A stretch of 40,238 nucleotides of DNA from positions 1 through 40,238 of the forward strand of contig QCCU01000013.1 in NCBI GenBank assembly GCA_003278855.1. Direction: 5' to 3'. This DNA is from Prochlorococcus sp. AG-347-M23. Lineage in GTDB: Bacteria > Cyanobacteriota > Cyanobacteriia > PCC-6307 > Cyanobiaceae. How positions within the stretch are numbered: the stretch's first letter is position 1; each line of letters starts with the position of its first letter. The notes under the pieces were generated by a model. It did no database searches. It saw only the letters and a list, made by a program, of their open reading frames with translations, and was not told the origin of the DNA. Shown piece by piece: positions 25,621 to 32,722 of the stretch. The position numbers were made by a program, and so were the translations under genes.

Positions 25621-26643
25621 GTGCAAAAACTAAAAAAATTAATTTTTTCAGTATTTACATTTACATTTTTGCTAAGCGTTAATATACCTGTTAATTCAAC
25701 AGAAAAAGAAGTCAAAGTTTATTCGGGCAGACATTACAACACAGATAGAAGTATTTACAAAAAATTTGCAGAAGAAACAGGAATTAAAGTTAGGCTTATA
25801 GAAGCAGCAGGGATATCTTTAATAGAAAGATTAAAACGAGAAGGGCCAAATTCTCAGGCAGATTTAATATTACTAGTTGATGCTGCCAGAATTACTAATG
25901 CAGCAAAAGCTGGATTACTTCAACCAATAGTATCTTCTAATTTAGAAAATGATGTTCCAGTTGGCTTGAAAGATCCAAATAAGGAATGGTATGCATTAAC
26001 AAGAAGAGTAAGAGTTATGATAGCTAATCCTAAAGTCGTAGATGTTAGCAAGATTAATGATTACATTGATTTGGCTGATCCTTCTTTAAAAGGGAAAGTA
26101 TGTTTAAGAAATAGAAAAAGTCCATATAATCAATCTTTAGTTGCCAATCAAATAATTAATAAAGGTCAATCAGAAACTAAAGCGTGGTTAAGCGGAATGA
26201 TTTCAAATGTTTCCCAACCATTTTTCCCAGGTGATATTTCAATTATTAGAGCAGTTTCTAAGAAAAAATGCGGAGTAGGAATTGTTAATCATTATTACGT
26301 CGCAAGAATGCTAGCAGGCGTTAATGGAAGAAGAGACGCATTGTATGCAAAAAAAACAATGGTTCTTACTCCTAATCCTGCACATGTAAATATTAGTGCT
26401 GGTGGTGTCGCAAAATATGCAAAAAATAAAAATGAAGCTATTCAGTTGCTGGAATTCTTAGCATCTCCTGAAGGAAGTAAAGGTTTAGCTGCTCCAACTT
26501 TTGAACATTCTTTGAAGGAAGTTAATCAGAGTGAAATAGTAAAGAACTTTGGAGAGTTTGTCCCTGATAGTGTCACTGTAGAAGATCTTGGAGAAAAAAA
26601 TTCTCTAGCTATTAAATTGATGAAAGATTCAGGTTGGAATTAA
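25621..26643 (+). CDS. futA: Ferric iron ABC transporter substrate-binding protein (FutA/IdiA)
   Basis: This periplasmic protein delivers Fe(III) to the FutB/FutC transporter and can also protect photosystem II. The 340-residue protein starts at GTG 25621, has a signal sequence (LIFSVFTFTFLLSVNIP) and the FutA/AfuA pattern VKVYSGRHYNTDR (Y34, H38, Y39) with the tyrosine iron-ligand cluster near NHYYVARM (Y225, Y226), plus the hinge sequences LADPSLKGKVCLR and NHYY. The permease and ATPase genes are not adjacent. Its divergent neighbour is a PiuC-type dioxygenase, and flavodoxin, an antenna gene and a porin lie within 9 kb. Confidence 0.94.
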   Translation: MQKLKKLIFSVFTFTFLLSVNIPVNSTEKEVKVYSGRHYNTDRSIYKKFAEETGIKVRLIEAAGISLIERLKREGPNSQADLILLVDAARITNAAKAGLLQPIVSSNLENDVPVGLKDPNKEWYALTRRVRVMIANPKVVDVSKINDYIDLADPSLKGKVCLRNRKSPYNQSLVANQIINKGQSETKAWLSGMISNVSQPFFPGDISIIRAVSKKKCGVGIVNHYYVARMLAGVNGRRDALYAKKTMVLTPNPAHVNISAGGVAKYAKNKNEAIQLLEFLASPEGSKGLAAPTFEHSLKEVNQSEIVKNFGEFVPDSVTVEDLGEKNSLAIKLMKDSGWN

Positions 26644-26705
26644 AAATTAAGATAATTATATAGTTCATAATTTTCTATTTATTACGTGCATACTTATAAA
26701 CAGGC

Positions 26706-26790
26706 GGAGAGGTGGCTGAGTGGTCGAAAGCGAACGACTCGAAATCGTTTAATAGGCAACTATTCGTGGGTTCGAATCCCACCCTCTCCG
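26706..26790 (+). tRNA. tRNA-Ser (anticodon CGA)
   Basis: The acceptor arms GGAGAGG (26706-26712) and CCTCTCC (26783-26789) pair with discriminator G at 26790. The D arm contains GCTGAGTGGTCGAAAGC. The anticodon stem ACGA/TCGT carries the loop CTCGAAA, so the anticodon is CGA. A long variable arm (AATAGGCAACTATT region) identifies a class II serine tRNA, and the T arm is GTGGGTTCGAATCCCAC. CCA is not encoded. It would read UCG codons, which are rare in this AT-rich genome. Confidence 0.97.
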
Positions 26791-26823
26791 TTAACTAACA
26801 GTTTATGGAAGTCCTAAAAATAA

Positions 26824-26853
26824 ATAAGAGGGCATTTGTTTGCCTTCTTCTAG
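26824..26853 (+). terminator. Probable terminator of the tRNA-Ser transcript
   Basis: AAGAGGGCA and TGCCTTCTT form a near-perfect stem with one mismatch around a TTTGTT-type loop, about 35 bases after the tRNA. The T-run afterwards is weak (TCTAGTC), so termination may be partial. Confidence 0.45.
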
Positions 26854-26886
26854 TCTTATGCACATCGCTTTCCACAACGTCGATGA

Positions 26887-26964
26887 AGTGCTTCGAATCC
26901 TGAATTATTTATGAATGGGAAAAGATAGTCGCGACAACCACAAAGCACTAATACTCGAGTATTA
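26887..26964 (+). promoter_or_regulatory. Structured leader and palindromic site upstream of a small-peptide gene
   Basis: AGTGCTT (26887-26893) and AAGCACT (26943-26949) are exact complements 49 bases apart. Inside lies GTCGCGAC (26929-26936), an 8-bp palindrome. Directly next to the right arm is the perfect 16-bp palindrome TAATACTCGAGTATTA (26949-26964), followed by a third half-site ATACTC. This could be an operator or an RNA element controlling the gene at 27026; neither is proven. Confidence 0.4.
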
Positions 26965-27025
26965 ATACTCTATTAATTTCAATTGAATAGGAGGATAATT
27001 AAGTAGTAGAGATATAGGAGGTTTC

Positions 27026-27184
27026 ATGAGACTCACTACTCCATTCACTGCTCTTAGAAATGCAACTTCAGATATTTGGAGAATGCATGATTTTAATTAT
27101 CAACTACCTAAAGACCAAAGACAAAATTATTGGGAAAAAGAATGCAAAGACCACCCAACAAGTTCTCATTGCAAAGTTTACTAA
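27026..27184 (+). CDS. Small conserved-type peptide (52 aa) with strong ribosome-binding site
   Basis: ATG at 27026 is preceded by AGGAGGT at good spacing (27017-27023), one of the strongest ribosome-binding sites in the window, and the frame ends with TAA at 27182. The product reads MRLTTPFTALRNATS then IWRMHDFNYQLPKDQR, and ends HPTSSHCKVY with C40 and C49. It is soluble and rich in W, H, Q and P, unlike random AT-rich sequence. I recall related short peptides in several copies in marine picocyanobacteria, but no function. A structured leader precedes it and a terminator follows, so it is a self-contained transcription unit. Confidence 0.75.
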   Translation: MRLTTPFTALRNATSDIWRMHDFNYQLPKDQRQNYWEKECKDHPTSSHCKVY

Positions 27185-27208
27185 TGGCAATATAAATTCA
27201 ATACATCA

Positions 27209-27238
27209 ATAAAGACCCTTTTAAGGGTCTTTTCTTCT
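27209..27238 (+). terminator. Intrinsic terminator after the 52-aa peptide gene
   Basis: AAAGACCCTT and AAGGGTCTTT form a 10-bp stem with a TT-centred loop and are followed by TCTTCT. It closes the small-peptide unit before the rhomboid gene. Confidence 0.85.
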
Positions 27239-27278
27239 AAGTAAATAGATATTCTTTTATTATATAACTAAAGAAAAT

Positions 27279-27881
27279 ATGGCTATTAATAACTCAATAT
27301 CTAAATATGATTGGCAGTATCTTGTAACTGTATTTTTTTTAATCTCAGTTTTTATTTTTACAGATTTAATTAGAATTATTAATAAAGAATATTTTTACTT
27401 TGTACCAAGATTAATTACTGATCAACCCTACAGGATTTTCACATCAATTCTAATCCATACAGATTTGAATCATTTATTAAGTAATCTTGGTGGAATTATC
27501 ATCACTAGATATTTTTTAATGAGACTCGGAATTAAAAGTAGATTTTTTTATTGGAAATTTATTTTAATTTGTTCTTTTTTAAATTTTTTTATTATCTGGG
27601 TTTACGAAAAGATCCTATCGTATTTTAATATTTATCCGAATTATGCCACTTTAGGATTTAGTGGAATAATTTATGCTTTATTAGGATTCTTACTACTAAC
27701 TTCTTTTTACGGCAAGAAATATTTTTTAGGTAAAGAAATTGGTTGTAAGTCCAATTATGAAGTTCAAAAAATGTCAAAAACAATATGCCTCATAGGTTTG
27801 ATTTTCTCTTTTTTGCCAGGGGTAAGTTTATTAGGTCATTTAAGTGGATTTATTGCAGGGTGTTTTTTATTCTTAATCTAA
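27279..27881 (+). CDS. Rhomboid-family intramembrane serine protease
   Basis: The 200-residue hydrophobic protein carries rhomboid active-site features: the helix-2 HxxxN motif in LNHLLSNLGG (H65, N69), the catalytic serine in GFSGIIYALLG (S128) and the catalytic histidine in LGHLSGFIAG (H187). There are about six membrane helices. Rhomboids cut transmembrane substrates inside the membrane; the substrate is not known here. The order and spacing of the catalytic residues are normal, so it should be active. It stands alone on the plus strand between a small-peptide unit and a gene-poor stretch. Confidence 0.9.
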   Translation: MAINNSISKYDWQYLVTVFFLISVFIFTDLIRIINKEYFYFVPRLITDQPYRIFTSILIHTDLNHLLSNLGGIIITRYFLMRLGIKSRFFYWKFILICSFLNFFIIWVYEKILSYFNIYPNYATLGFSGIIYALLGFLLLTSFYGKKYFLGKEIGCKSNYEVQKMSKTICLIGLIFSFLPGVSLLGHLSGFIAGCFLFLI

Positions 27882-27946
27882 TTTAGAAAAATTATTATTT
27901 GATAAAATTAATACAAATATTTTCCCAGATATCCAACTTTTTTCTT

Positions 27947-28051
27947 TTACTCTTTACTTTTAAATAGATCAATTTTGATATCAAAAGTAACTACTATTCC
28001 AATACTTATTAGCAGTAATCCAATCGCAATTTGGGGTGAAGGTATTACCAT
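27947..28051 (-). CDS. Possible small membrane peptide (34 aa)
   Basis: ATG at 28051 opens a frame of 34 codons ending with TAA at 27947. The product starts MVIPSPQIAIG, has one hydrophobic segment (IGLLLISIGIVV) and a charged end FKSKE: a single-helix membrane peptide in the size range of small photosystem or b6f subunits. There is no ribosome-binding sequence and I do not recognise the family, so it may be spurious. Confidence 0.35.
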   Translation of the reverse strand: MVIPSPQIAIGLLLISIGIVVTFDIKIDLFKSKE

Positions 28052-28144
28052 ATAAGTCTTATTTTCGATCACCCTATCGAATCTTTACTAGTAACGATGA
28101 AAGATTGAATAATAATAATTCTGAATAAAGCATCACCTTAAAAA

Positions 28145-28329
28145 ATGGCAAAAGTAGAAAATGATCTTGATATATATACGTAGTCGGAAATGCAAATACT
28201 CAAAGACAAAGAAACGAACTTGCAGCAACTATGAAAAAACATAATTCTGCAGGATGGAAGTTGATCTCAAAAAGTACTGCAATAGTAGATACTAAAAACC
28301 AGTTTTCAAATCTTTATCTATTTTGGTAA
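28145..28329 (+). pseudogene. DUF4177-like small gene broken by a TA-repeat frameshift
   Basis: ATG at 28145 starts MAKVENDLDIY and meets a stop (TAG) right after the dinucleotide run TATATATA near 28170-28178. In the next frame the sequence continues as YVVGNANTQRQRNELA, then MKKHNSAGWKLISKS and ends FSNLYLFW at TAA 28327-28329. Removing one TA pair restores a single 59-60-residue frame with the DUF4177-type core (a helix followed by GWKLIS and an aromatic strand). So it is either a recent pseudogene caused by repeat slippage or a sequence error. No function is known for the family. Confidence 0.65.
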
Positions 28330-28543
28330 AAGAATTAGTAATTAATATTGTAGGATTTCGATACCTTTGTCATTAGATTGTATGTATCAGAAACTGCTCA
28401 CGTACTAATTTCTTATAAGTAAACACCCCTTCTTTCTAGTTTAGGAGTTTTTTAATTACAAATTCACCGCAATAAATAATTGGCACATGTGACAGTTGAG
28501 TAACATTGCATTCTCCCCTTCCGCGGATAAGAAATATTTGACA

Positions 28544-28549
28544 TAGTAT
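28544..28549 (+). promoter_or_regulatory. -10 box of the Yfr2-type sRNA
   Basis: TAGTAT lies about 7 bases before the predicted 5' end of the RNA at about 28556, in the context TTTGACATAGTATGG. The TTGACA directly before it is too close to be a normal -35 element. Confidence 0.45.
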
Positions 28550-28555
28550 GGACAA

Positions 28556-28650
28556 GTGTGAAGGAGTGGTTTTACTTAATCAGTGGAAACAAGGAAACAC
28601 TTAATTTAGTAAAACCAATAAAGATCTCTGGTAATAGGGGTCTTTTTTTA
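28556..28650 (+). ncRNA. yfr2: Yfr2-family small RNA
   Basis: This is a compact RNA gene. GGTTTTACT (28568-28576) pairs perfectly with AGTAAAACC (28608-28616). Inside this, AGTG pairs with CACT, presenting a large loop with the sequence GGAAACAAGGAAACA (28585-28599), the repeated GGAAACA hallmark I recall for the Yfr2-Yfr5 family of abundant cyanobacterial sRNAs. A Rho-independent terminator follows (AAAGATCTC paired with GGGGTCTTT, then T7, to 28649). The predicted length of about 95 bases fits the family. The 5' end contains GTGTGAAGGAGT, an imperfect complement of the Yfr1 core (see findings). The overlapping 63-codon frame at 28558 is not a gene. Confidence 0.85.
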
Positions 28651-28828
28651 TGCAAATTTACTATTTTTATAGACTTGCCGATATCGTCAAATATCCTCAA
28701 GTTTTGGTATTGTTGGATAGTTCTCATAATCCTCAAAAATAAGTCCTAAAAGCTCCTATCTCTGCATACTGATGTTGAGATTAAATTTTGCCCTCTACGC
28801 TTTAATTAATAAAAAAAATTTTTACAAC

Positions 28829-29080
28829 TTAGTTTTCCCAAAATGGGTCTGTTGTAAGTGAAACATTTAATATTTGTTCTTTTTTTCTTTTAATATTTGT
28901 TACGCAAGCTCTTACAGTTTCTCCATTAACATCAATTTCACAAGCTCCGCAACTGCCGGTTAAACAACCTGTAGGGATTTCTAAGCCTGCTTTTTCTGCA
29001 GTTGAAAACCAATCATCTCCTTCAGAGGCATATGTCTCTAAATTATTAGGCCATGAAATTTTAATGGATGATTTTTTCAA
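28829..29080 (-). CDS. Small 2Fe-2S ferredoxin-like protein
   Basis: The 83-residue product has four cysteines in the order C39-x4-C44-x2-C47-x11-C59 (GCLTGSCGACEIDVNG...RACV). The short x11 spacing before the last cysteine is that of the SdhB/FrdB and CoxS type 2Fe-2S domains, not of plant-type photosynthetic ferredoxin, where about 29 residues intervene. There is no second cluster domain, so it is a free-standing one-domain electron carrier. Its ATG overlaps the cobQ stop by 4 bases (ATGA), implying translation coupling with cobyric acid synthase. A redox partner is not evident; a link to cobalamin chemistry is conceivable but unproven. Confidence 0.88.
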   Translation of the reverse strand: MKKSSIKISWPNNLETYASEGDDWFSTAEKAGLEIPTGCLTGSCGACEIDVNGETVRACVTNIKRKKEQILNVSLTTDPFWEN

Positions 29081-30603
29081 TTTAATAATGATGAAATATT
29101 TAAATGTGTGTTAAATTCGCTCGCTAGATTATCAATAATTGATTCTCTCTTGATTTTATAAGATCTTGTTTTTTTATCTATTGTCGGTAATTTTTTATTT
29201 TTCCTTATTACATTTATATATTGAGTTCTCCATTCATCATTTTCAAAAATACCGTGAAGGTATGTGCCAGCAATTGTACCTCCGCCCTCGTTTACTCTAT
29301 ACCAACCAAGATCTGCATCTTTAAAAATAGGCATTACTTTAAAAGATTTTTGACTTTCGTCTAATTCTGTTATGCCATTATGTATCTCAAACCCGTTTAT
29401 TTCTGATAAGCAAGGCCATATTGATTTGGAGTAAGTTTGACGTGTTATTTTTTGAGCAAGGAAGGTTGTTTTTAGTGGGAGTAATCCAATACCTCTAATT
29501 TTTTTTTCTAAATTAGTTTTTGAACCTTCCTTTAAAAAAGGATCTTCGAGTAAAGTTCCTAACATTTGTAGTCCACCACAAATTCCAATAATATTACCTT
29601 TATTTGAATATTCTCTGATGTTATCAGATAGACCCGACTCATCAAGAAATAGTTGATCTTTAATGGTTTGTTTACTTCCAGGAAGAATAACAAAGTCAAA
29701 TTTATTTAAACTCTGAGATTTAATTACCCACTCTATTTCTATTGACTCTTCATTTTCTAAAGGATCAAAATCTGAAAAGTTGCTTATGGAGGGCAACTTT
29801 ATAATTCCAATTTTTAAGTCAGGATTATTCAAATGAGATTTTCTTTCAAGCAAATCTAAAGAATCTTCTGGAGGAAATTTATCGTTTAGCCAAGGAATTA
29901 TTCCTAAAACAGGAATCTTAGTTTTGCTCTCAATCCATTTTTTTCCTTCCTCAAATAATGAAAGGTCTCCTCTGAATCTATTTATGATAATTCCCCTAAT
30001 AAGCTTCTTTTCTTCAGGCTTCATTAATTCAAGAGTGCCAATAATTTGTGCAAATACGCCTCCCCTTTCAATATCAGTAACCAAAATACAATTTGCATTT
30101 AAATACTTAGCAACTCTTAAATTAGTCAGATCTCTATGAATCAAATTCATCTCTACCGGACTTCCAGCCCCTTCGATAATTAATCGGCAATTCGGATTCC
30201 GTTTGTAAATAGACTTTAAACTTTTTTTTATTACTTCCCAGCCAGGAATAAACCAATCTTGGTAGTAATTTTTGGCGGTTGTTATCCCTATGCTTTTGCC
30301 AAGGTGAATCACTTCGCTTATTGAGTTTCCTTGTGGTTTTAATAAAATGGGATTCATCTTTGCAGAGGGATTAATGCCACAAGCAAAAGCTTGAAGTGCT
30401 TGTGAATATGCCATCTCTCCACCTTCCCAATCAACCCAAGCGTTGTTACTCATATTTTGTCCTTTAAAAGGTATTGGTTCTTCTCCTAAATTTTTAAGAA
30501 TCCTGCAAATAGCAGTTACAGTTAACGATTTTCCTGATCCGCTGGAAGTACCAAGGACCATTATTGGTTTCTTTATTTCATGTAATTTTGCTTCTAACTC
30601 CAT
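29077..30603 (-). CDS. cobQ: Cobyric acid synthase
   Basis: This enzyme amidates four carboxyl groups of adenosylcobyrinate a,c-diamide using glutamine and ATP, in the cobalamin pathway. The 508 residues have an N-terminal P-loop domain with GTSSGSGKS (18-26) and the KGQNMSNNAWV segment (48-58), and a C-terminal type III glutamine amidotransferase domain with Cys342 in GICGGLQMLG and His449 in YLHGIFEN. Prochlorococcus makes pseudocobalamin, so this is a core gene. It overlaps the small 2Fe-2S gene by 4 bases and is divergent from maf, separated by 66 bases. Confidence 0.96.
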   Translation of the reverse strand: MELEAKLHEIKKPIMVLGTSSGSGKSLTVTAICRILKNLGEEPIPFKGQNMSNNAWVDWEGGEMAYSQALQAFACGINPSAKMNPILLKPQGNSISEVIHLGKSIGITTAKNYYQDWFIPGWEVIKKSLKSIYKRNPNCRLIIEGAGSPVEMNLIHRDLTNLRVAKYLNANCILVTDIERGGVFAQIIGTLELMKPEEKKLIRGIIINRFRGDLSLFEEGKKWIESKTKIPVLGIIPWLNDKFPPEDSLDLLERKSHLNNPDLKIGIIKLPSISNFSDFDPLENEESIEIEWVIKSQSLNKFDFVILPGSKQTIKDQLFLDESGLSDNIREYSNKGNIIGICGGLQMLGTLLEDPFLKEGSKTNLEKKIRGIGLLPLKTTFLAQKITRQTYSKSIWPCLSEINGFEIHNGITELDESQKSFKVMPIFKDADLGWYRVNEGGGTIAGTYLHGIFENDEWRTQYINVIRKNKKLPTIDKKTRSYKIKRESIIDNLASEFNTHLNISSLLN

Positions 30604-30669
30604 TAGTAATTTATATTAATTTTAAAATTTATTAATTATTAAATTGAATTATAATTTGGTAAAAAATTT

Positions 30670-31290
30670 GTGTTAATTCTAGCCTCTGCTTCACAATCTA
30701 GAAAGAAATTACTAGAAAATTGTCAAATTGAATTTATCCAAATATCAAGTGAATTTGATGAAACTACTATTCAAGAAAAGAATATATTTAATTTAGCTTT
30801 GGAATTATCTTTTCAAAAGGCTAATAATATATCTGAAAATATTCAAAACATATCATTGCCTGAAGAATTTAATTATGGTCCTTTGGAAATACTTGGGTGC
30901 GATTCAATTTTTGAATTTAAAGGAGAAGCTTATGGAAAACCCTCTAATAAAGAGGAAGCATTTAATAGATGGAAAAAAATGTCTGGAGAATTTGGATTTT
31001 TACATACTGGTCATACTCTAATAATTGGAAATTTTGATTCAACTTCCAAAATTTTTAAAATCACTGAAATAACAAAAAAAACAGTAAGTACAAGAGTTTA
31101 TTTTTCTAATTTGGAAGATTGGGAAATTAGGAGTTACGTAGATACAAATGAACCTTTATATTGCGCCGGAGGATTTGCCTTAGAAGGTATAGGGGGTAAA
31201 TATATAGAAAAAATAGAGGGTTGCTTCAGTAATGTAATGGGATTAAGTTTGCCATGGCTTAGAGAAAATTTACCTAATAAAAAAATTTAA
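30670..31290 (+). CDS. maf: Maf-like nucleoside triphosphate pyrophosphatase
   Basis: Maf proteins hydrolyse non-canonical or excess nucleoside triphosphates to monophosphates. The 206-residue product starts at GTG 30670 and shows the N-terminal signature [14 protein letters not shown], the middle [17 protein letters not shown] (conserved D in the GxDS strand-turn) and the later [10 protein letters not shown] and [13 protein letters not shown] segments. The family is clear; the exact nucleotide preference cannot be read. It is followed by a bidirectional terminator shared with psbC. Confidence 0.93.
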   Translation: MLILASASQSRKKLLENCQIEFIQISSEFDETTIQEKNIFNLALELSFQKANNISENIQNISLPEEFNYGPLEILGCDSIFEFKGEAYGKPSNKEEAFNRWKKMSGEFGFLHTGHTLIIGNFDSTSKIFKITEITKKTVSTRVYFSNLEDWEIRSYVDTNEPLYCAGGFALEGIGGKYIEKIEGCFSNVMGLSLPWLRENLPNKKI

Positions 31291-31291
31291 C

Positions 31292-31325
31292 AAAAAAAAA
31301 CCCTATCCGAAGATAGGGCTTTTTA
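31292..31325. terminator. Bidirectional terminator between maf and psbC
   Basis: CCCTATC (31301-31307) and GATAGGG (31312-31318) form a 7-bp stem with a CGAA loop. It is flanked by an A-run on the left and a T-run on the right, so it can end both the plus-strand maf and the minus-strand psbDC transcript. Confidence 0.9.
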
Positions 31326-31339
31326 AGTTGAGATAGAAA

Positions 31340-32722
31340 TTAATCTAAATCAGGCATTTCTAGAGCTGGTTCACTCTTTCTGTCGATTCCTTTTTCGAAA
31401 CCAGCAGCGGCTGCTCTAGCACGTCCAGCATGCCAAAGATGACCAATGAATGTAAACCATCCTAGGAAGAATTGAGCTGCAGCTAACCATTGTCTTAAGT
31501 TAACGAAGTTAACAGCATTAGGCTCTGTAATGATTCCACCAACAGAGTTGATAGAAGCGTTTGGAGCATGAGTCATATATTCAGCAGCTCTTCTTACCTG
31601 CCAAGGCTGAATATCATTTTGAATTTTCTCAAGGCTCAATCCATTAGGTCCTCTTAAAGGCTCTAACCATGGGCCTCTGAAATCCCAAAATCTCATTGTT
31701 TCACCACCAAATATAATTTCACCAGTAGGAGATCTCATGAGGTACTTACCTAGACCTGTTGGTCCCATTGTTGAGCCAACGTTAGCTCCAATTCTTTGAT
31801 CTCTCACTAGGAAAGTAAAGCTTTGAGCTTGAGAAGCTTCAGCATTTGTTGGGCCATAAAACTCTGAAGGGTAAGCAGTGTTGTTAAACCAGATGAAAGT
31901 TGAAGCAATAAAACTTGCTACACAAATTCCACCAAGAGCGTAACTTAATAGACCTTCACCATTCCAGATAAAAGCTCTTCTTGCCCATCCAAAAGGTTTG
32001 GTAAAGATATGGAATATTCCTCCAATAATTGCAGTAATACCCACGTAAACATGTCCACCAACAATGTCTTCAATGGAGTTTACACCGATTATTGAACCAG
32101 CTCCTCCCCATGGAGATCTAAATAGATAACCAAGTATAACTCTTGGATCTAAGGTTGGGTTTACAAGTCTGACTTCACCACCACCAGGTGCCCAAGTGTC
32201 ATATGCACCGCCAATAAAACACCAGTTTACTGACCACGCTAGTGCACCTACACCTAAAACAATCAAATGATATCCGAGGATATTTGTCATTTGATTTTTA
32301 TCTCTCCAATCAGTTGAGAAAAATGGAAAGTCTTCTTCAAGTTTTTCTGGACCTGCTAATGAATGGTAAATACCACCAAAACCAAGTACAGCAGAAGCTA
32401 TCAAGTGAACCACGCCTGCCTGGAAGAAAGGCATGATATCAGTAACTTCACCACCTGGGCCTATTCCATAGCCAAACATTGCAACGTGTGGCATACAGAT
32501 TAAACCCTGCTCCCACATTGGTTTATCAAAAGTAAAATGATTAACCTCAAAGAGCATCATTGCTCCCGCCCAAAAGACTATTAGTCCAGAGTGAGCAATG
32601 TGAGCTCCTAATAAACGTCCAGATAAATTGATTAATCTAGCGTTGCCTACATACCAGGCATAACCAGTTTCCTCAATACTTTGGTTTGGAGCTCTTAGTA
32701 AATTATTAAAGGGCGTTTCCAC
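31340..32722 (-). CDS. psbC: Photosystem II CP43 chlorophyll-binding protein
   Basis: CP43 is the inner antenna of photosystem II and provides an arginine/glutamate to the Mn4CaO5 environment. The start I chose is GTG at 32722 (M-ETPFNNLL). AGGAGG lies 9 bases before it, inside the psbD end, so the TTG further upstream at 32749 is not needed. The product is then 460 residues with six helices. The large lumenal loop between helices 5 and 6 is present, with the conserved [20 protein letters not shown] region containing the E and R cluster ligands. It overlaps psbD by 17 bases, the classic arrangement. Confidence 0.97.
   Translation of the reverse strand: METPFNNLLRAPNQSIEETGYAWYVGNARLINLSGRLLGAHIAHSGLIVFWAGAMMLFEVNHFTFDKPMWEQGLICMPHVAMFGYGIGPGGEVTDIMPFFQAGVVHLIASAVLGFGGIYHSLAGPEKLEEDFPFFSTDWRDKNQMTNILGYHLIVLGVGALAWSVNWCFIGGAYDTWAPGGGEVRLVNPTLDPRVILGYLFRSPWGGAGSIIGVNSIEDIVGGHVYVGITAIIGGIFHIFTKPFGWARRAFIWNGEGLLSYALGGICVASFIASTFIWFNNTAYPSEFYGPTNAEASQAQSFTFLVRDQRIGANVGSTMGPTGLGKYLMRSPTGEIIFGGETMRFWDFRGPWLEPLRGPNGLSLEKIQNDIQPWQVRRAAEYMTHAPNASINSVGGIITEPNAVNFVNLRQWLAAAQFFLGWFTFIGHLWHAGRARAAAAGFEKGIDRKSEPALEMPDLD

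Larger units (their letters stand above)
27885..28828. other. Gene-poor stretch with remnants and an sRNA
   Basis: Between the rhomboid and ferredoxin genes no intact gene of normal size is seen. It holds a possible 34-residue membrane peptide gene (27947-28051, minus), a frameshifted DUF4177-like gene (28145-28329), a weak hairpin with a T-run (about 28421-28457) and a Yfr2-type sRNA gene (28556-28650). The remaining parts are AT-rich with nothing recognised. Confidence 0.7.

Noticed and set aside
26771..26900. Second TTCGAATCC (26892-26900) 120 bases after the tRNA T-loop copy, as a possible integration att repeat
   Set aside because: Only 9 bases match, the surrounding stem does not, and there is no integrase or mobile gene nearby.
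26805..26903. A 32-codon frame with a hydrophobic stretch after the tRNA
   Set aside because: It overlaps the probable tRNA terminator hairpin and has no ribosome-binding site; probably chance.
28558..28749. A 63-codon plus-strand frame starting GTG 28558
   Set aside because: It runs through the stem, loop and terminator of the Yfr2-type sRNA and has no family-like sequence. The RNA explains the constraint better.
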